From an uncultured Fidelibacterota bacterium (GTDB taxonomy: Bacteria > Fidelibacterota > Marinisomatia > SCGC-AAA003-L08 > D37C17), in the NCBI GenBank assembly GCA_913049525.1, contig CAJWYZ010000042.1, positions 1 to 9,499 of the forward strand: 9,499 bases of DNA, in the 5' to 3' direction. A model generated the notes under the pieces. It saw only the letters and a list, made by a program, of their open reading frames with translations. It was not told the DNA's origin and did not search any database. Below, piece by piece: positions 7,468-9,499 of the stretch (the first letter of the stretch is position 1; each line of letters begins with the position of its first letter). A program made the position numbers and the translations under genes.

Positions 7468-8415
7468 TTAGACAGGTCCCTGAGACAATAAATCAAGCAT
7501 TACAGATATTGAAGTTTCAAAATTATATTCCGGTGCCCAGTTCCAATCAAGTTTTGCGGAGTTTGAAATTACCTCGTTAGGCCAACCTTTTACTAAGTTC
7601 TCAACGTGTGGGTCTATTTCAAAACTGTATTCAAATCCGGGATAAACCTGCTTGAGATTCTCGCATAGTTGTTGCGCTGTGAAGTGGAAGCCGTGCAGAT
7701 TATAGGCATGACTCTTAAGACACACTTGGGGTGCATGGGAAATTTCAAAAATGCTGCGAATGACGTCATCAAGAAACATGCACGACATGCCGGTCTCTTT
7801 AGACACGGGGAAATTGAATGGATCGCCTAGAACTGCAGCCCTACAGGCGTGTGAAGGATAGGCAGTCTTTGCAGATAAAGGGGCGAATGGTGACAAAACC
7901 ATTGGAAATCGTAAACATCGGAAATCGAAACCGCAGGTTTTTTTAAGGTAGCTTCCAAAACGTTCTACAGCGACTTTTGTAACGCCATACATGTTTTCAG
8001 GCCATTGCATGAAATCTTCAGGCAGCGGATCTTTGGTTTTCGAACCGTAGGTTGCAATTGTACTGGCATAGAAAAATAAACCAACTTCGCAATCCTTGGC
8101 GGCTTGAATCAAATTGATCGAAGCTGTTGCGTTTATCTGCCATGCTCTTTCAAGGTCAGTTTCTGAACTGCCAGAAAGAAGTGATGCGAGATGAAAAATG
8201 GCTTGTGGCCGCTGATCTTTTAAGATCCTGTTTACCAGATCTTGATCACAGACATCTCCCAGAAAAATGTTTTTGTAAAACGTTTCGTTCTTCACCTCGG
8301 TCTCCGGAAGGTCAAGACATAGCACGTCTATGCCTTTGACTGACAGTTGTTGGGCGACAAGCCTGCCAAGGTTTCCGTTACCACCGGTTATTAGGGCTGT
8401 TTGAAAAGTGTTCAT
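7468..8415 (-). CDS. L-threonine 3-dehydrogenase-like NAD-dependent epimerase-fold protein
   Basis: 315 residues, matching the length of the epimerase-type (extended SDR) L-threonine dehydrogenase family. TGGNGNLG (10-17) is the NAD site, HLASLLSG and AWQINATASINL (91-102) are typical of the family, and Ser118 with Tyr143 and Lys147 in YGVTK form the catalytic set. LRFPMVLSP, HAYNLHGFHFTAQQL (236-250) and the end (WPNEVISNSAKLDWNWAPEY, 278-297) closely follow the pattern of short-chain threonine dehydrogenases. The known reaction is L-threonine to 2-amino-3-ketobutyrate with NAD, but sugar-oxidising relatives share the fold. Its usual partner, 2-amino-3-ketobutyrate CoA ligase, is not in the window. 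It is convergent with the cassette and richer in G+C, so it probably belongs to a different transcription unit and perhaps a different origin. No clear Shine-Dalgarno is seen before the ATG. Confidence 0.82.
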   Translation of the reverse strand: MNTFQTALITGGNGNLGRLVAQQLSVKGIDVLCLDLPETEVKNETFYKNIFLGDVCDQDLVNRILKDQRPQAIFHLASLLSGSSETDLERAWQINATASINLIQAAKDCEVGLFFYASTIATYGSKTKDPLPEDFMQWPENMYGVTKVAVERFGSYLKKTCGFDFRCLRFPMVLSPFAPLSAKTAYPSHACRAAVLGDPFNFPVSKETGMSCMFLDDVIRSIFEISHAPQVCLKSHAYNLHGFHFTAQQLCENLKQVYPGFEYSFEIDPHVENLVKGWPNEVISNSAKLDWNWAPEYNFETSISVMLDLLSQGPV

Positions 8416-8475
8416 TTATATATATTACATGTGCTATTTCAGACGACTATTTACAATCTTCTCCAATTTTATAAA

Positions 8476-8504
8476 AACCCCCAAGATGATATATATTGGG
8501 GGTT
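8476..8504 (-). terminator. Strong hairpin, terminator-like on the minus strand
   Basis: AACCCCCAA (8476-8484) and TTGGGGGTT (8496-8504) form a perfect 9-base-pair stem with an 11-base AT-rich loop. Read on the minus strand the stem runs into TTTAT, as in an intrinsic terminator. On the plus strand no U-run follows. It lies between the start of the minus-strand dehydrogenase gene (8415) and the remnant at 8511, so it would stop transcription arriving from the right before it enters that gene. Confidence 0.5.
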
Positions 8505-8510
8505 CATGTT

Positions 8511-8956
8511 AAACTGTTTGGGACCGAGAAAGAAGCATACAACAGCGCTGATGTCAAACGCAAGGGTTTGTTTGAACTGGTGAACCAGGGGACTCTGCTT
8601 CTTGATGAAATCGGCGAAATGTCGCTTTCGCTGCAGCCCAAGCTGCTGCGTGTGCTGGAAAACCTGCGGATCAAACGCCTAGGGGCAAAGAAGGGAATCC
8701 AGGTTAATGTCCAGGTGATTGCTTCCACCAACCAGGATTTCTCTGGAAAAATCAAGCAGGGGATTTTCGTGAAGACCTTTATTACCGGCTAAACATCCTT
8801 CCGATCCACATTCCTCCTCTGAGGGAACGCAAAGAGGACATTCCTGAACTGACTGATTATTTTCTTGAACAGTATGCCAGGCAGTTCCGCATCAAGACAG
8901 AAGGGTTTCCCGTTTTTTCAAAAACCCATTTGTCCACACTTTTGTCCAAACTTTAG
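8511..8956 (+). pseudogene. Remnant of a sigma-54-dependent activator (AAA+ domain fragment, frameshifted)
   Basis: Translation gives the middle of an NtrC-type AAA+ domain: LFGTEKEAYNSAD, then KRKGLFELVNQGTLLLDEIGEM (Walker B), QPKLLRVLENL, and VIASTNQDF (sensor I). Around 8760-8768 the frame breaks by one missing base. From 8765 the next frame continues perfectly with [26 protein letters not shown] and runs to [12 protein letters not shown] before a TAG at 8954-8956. The N-terminal receiver or sensor region, Walker A, and the C-terminal WPGNVREL and helix-turn-helix parts are all missing. The sigma-54 contact loop, normally GAFTGA, reads EAYNSA. Such proteins activate sigma-54 promoters from enhancers; this one cannot function. 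Its G+C is higher than that of the left cassette. A TTG at 8496 opens the frame, but the homology begins only near 8511, just after the hairpin. Confidence 0.88.
8929..8952 (+). repeat. Tandem 12-base repeat at the end of the remnant
   Basis: TTTGTCCACACT (8929-8940) is followed directly by TTTGTCCAAACT (8941-8952), 11 of 12 bases identical. It sits exactly where homology to the AAA+ domain stops, just before the stop codon. It may be a slippage duplication or a scar of the deletion that removed the 3' part. Confidence 0.5.
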
Positions 8957-9201
8957 CCATTCCCATAAATCCTTTATCATTAATTAGCATTCACACATTC
9001 CTATTTCCATTATGATTTTCTATAAAATTAACTCCTATCTCCTTTTAGCAACTCCCACTAATTCTTCACAGAGTCAGATATACCTCCAAATAAAATCCAC
9101 ATCTCTCTTTTAAAATCCACCTCAACACTCTTTTCGTCCTAAGTACCACGTATTTTTACTAATTGTCTTTATTCTGAAATTTGACAACATCTACTTATAG
9201 T
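8957..9201. other. Gene-free tract, nearly devoid of G on the plus strand
   Basis: No credible gene was found here on either strand. In 8941-9160 I count 11 G against 61 C in 220 bases, so the minus strand is strongly purine-rich. Stop codons are frequent in all minus-strand frames I read, so it is at most a badly decayed gene. A 10-base direct repeat TAAAATCCAC occurs at 9091-9100 and 9111-9120. A perfect TTGACA hexamer at 9181-9186 has no -10 partner at a normal distance. Confidence 0.5.
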
Positions 9202-9330
9202 CTAGAGGAAATTATGGGAGGGAGAAATGGTTACGGACAGGAAATTAAGGCTTATTCTGTGGGTGTTCTTCTCGATACGTGACAGAATCACTGTCCAGAT
9301 GCTTTTGGATTTTTCTATTCTAACTGTCAT
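9202..9330 (-). pseudogene. Possible amino-terminal remnant of an enoyl-CoA hydratase/isomerase (crotonase)
   Basis: On the minus strand the ATG at 9330 opens a 42-codon frame beginning MTVRIEKSKSIWTVILSR. This closely resembles the usual start of crotonase-family proteins (a VRVEKDGPI-like strand followed by WTVILNRPE). After RIEKNTH the resemblance ends and a TAG at 9204-9202 closes the frame. The oxyanion-hole glycines and the rest of the roughly 260-residue family are absent, so this is a truncated remnant if the match is real. The call rests on about 22 residues read by eye. The start codon overlaps the stop codon of the small ORF upstream in an ATGA arrangement. Confidence 0.45.
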
Positions 9331-9401
9331 GAGTTCTTTATAGTTAAGACTCTAGTTACTGTTTGAGCAATGTTTTGATTGGTTAAGTCTGTTTTTGTCA
9401 T
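9327..9401 (-). CDS. Small ORF of 24 codons with good ribosome binding site, unknown
   Basis: The ATG at 9401-9399 (minus strand) follows AGGAAAGGA with a 5-base gap, the best Shine-Dalgarno on this side of the window. The predicted peptide starts MTKTDLTNQNIAQTVTRVL and ends at a TGA (9329-9327). That TGA overlaps the ATG of the crotonase-like frame, an arrangement typical of translational coupling. I do not recognise the peptide. It could be a leader peptide, the 5' end of a broken gene, or chance. Confidence 0.25.
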   Translation of the reverse strand: MTKTDLTNQNIAQTVTRVLTIKNS

Positions 9402-9499
9402 AGTTTTCCTTTCCTAGTGTTAAATATATTAACTAACCGAATTTCTCCCCCGTGTAGGTTGATGGGATGATATATATAAAGCTTGATGCCCGTTTTGTG
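9402..9499. other. Right-end stretch without recognised gene
   Basis: This AT-rich segment lies upstream of the minus-strand small ORF. It includes TATATATAAA near 9471-9480 and no reading frame of note. It could hold a promoter for the minus-strand unit, but no convincing -35/-10 pair was identified. Confidence 0.2.

Noticed and set aside
8127..8339. Plus-strand frame of 70 codons inside the threonine-dehydrogenase-like gene
   Set aside because: Antisense shadow of a complete, conserved gene.
8485..8496. GATGATATATAT shared between the hairpin loop and 9466-9477
   Set aside because: Low-complexity AT sequence. The flanks do not match, so it is not evidence for a mobile-element repeat.
8401..8583. 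Plus-strand frame of 60 codons across the hairpin
   Set aside because: It overlaps the start of the minus-strand dehydrogenase, the terminator-like hairpin and the activator remnant in a wrong frame. No protein-like composition or ribosome site.
9181..9210. TTGACA as a -35 promoter element
   Set aside because: No -10 hexamer at 16-18 bases. The nearest TATAGT is only 9 bases away, too close for a standard promoter.
9281..9295. Inverted repeat GACAG-AATCA-CTGTC as a regulatory site
   Set aside because: A five-base-pair stem within the likely remnant frame is expected by chance, and no second copy was found nearby.
9227..9343. Plus-strand 38-codon frame starting after GGGAGGGAGAA
   Set aside because: It has a Shine-Dalgarno-like sequence, but it lies antisense to the crotonase-like frame, which has better family resemblance. 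The peptide itself is not recognisable.
1..9499. CRISPR array, tRNA/rRNA gene or complete insertion sequence
   Set aside because: No regularly spaced repeats, no tRNA-like cloverleaf and no transposase-like frame were seen on either strand.

Overview
The window looks like a piece of a marine, free-living bacterial genome, or a contig from such a metagenome. It has two parts of different character. Positions 1 to about 7,340 are very AT-rich, with a 60-base sample at 3901-3960 only 14/60 G+C. This part holds seven tightly packed genes on the plus strand. From about 7,440 onward the coding material is richer in G+C (25/60 at 7741-7800, 29/60 at 8521-8580), coding density falls, and gene remnants appear. 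The right part, with its sigma-54 activator and crotonase remnants, is compatible with a proteobacterium-like host of moderate G+C (a SAR324-type marine lineage is one guess). The AT-rich cassette resembles genes of streamlined marine bacteria. The taxonomic guesses are inference from composition and protein style only.

Plus-strand cassette, in order: a short-chain dehydrogenase cut by the left edge (2-601); a fumarylacetoacetate-hydrolase (FAH) family enzyme (614-1420); a fused alpha-beta E1 of a 2-oxoacid dehydrogenase complex (1451-3430); an E2-like lipoyl protein whose acyltransferase domain has lost its catalytic motif (3443-4528); a D-isomer-specific 2-hydroxyacid dehydrogenase (4532-5482); an NAD-dependent epimerase/dehydratase-family sugar oxidoreductase (5491-6471); and an SMP-30/gluconolactonase-family lactonase (6464-7339). 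Gaps are 3 to 30 bases, or an 8-base overlap, so this is one operon whose promoter lies left of the window. The combination suggests a non-phosphorylative sugar or sugar-acid catabolic route: a sugar is oxidised to a lactone, the lactone is hydrolysed, a (2,4-di)keto-3-deoxy acid is formed and cleaved by the FAH enzyme, and the resulting 2-oxo or 2-hydroxy acids are handled by the hydroxyacid dehydrogenase and the ThDP/lipoyl complex. A sugar-acid dehydratase, an E3 and a transporter are not in view.

Right part: a convergent minus-strand gene for an L-threonine 3-dehydrogenase-like extended SDR (7468-8415), then a strong hairpin (8476-8504). Next is a doubly truncated, frameshifted remnant of a sigma-54-dependent activator AAA+ domain (8511-8956), followed by an almost G-free tract without a gene (8957-9201). 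The last segment carries what looks like the amino end of an enoyl-CoA hydratase on the minus strand (9202-9330), preceded by a 24-codon ORF with a good Shine-Dalgarno sequence. This stretch reads as a zone of gene decay beside the intact cassette.

The most unusual points are two apparent losses of catalytic residues inside an otherwise well-kept operon: Lys to Met in the SDR active site, and loss of the His and Asp of the E2 acyltransferase motif. The others are the sharp compositional boundary and the paired remnants at the right end.
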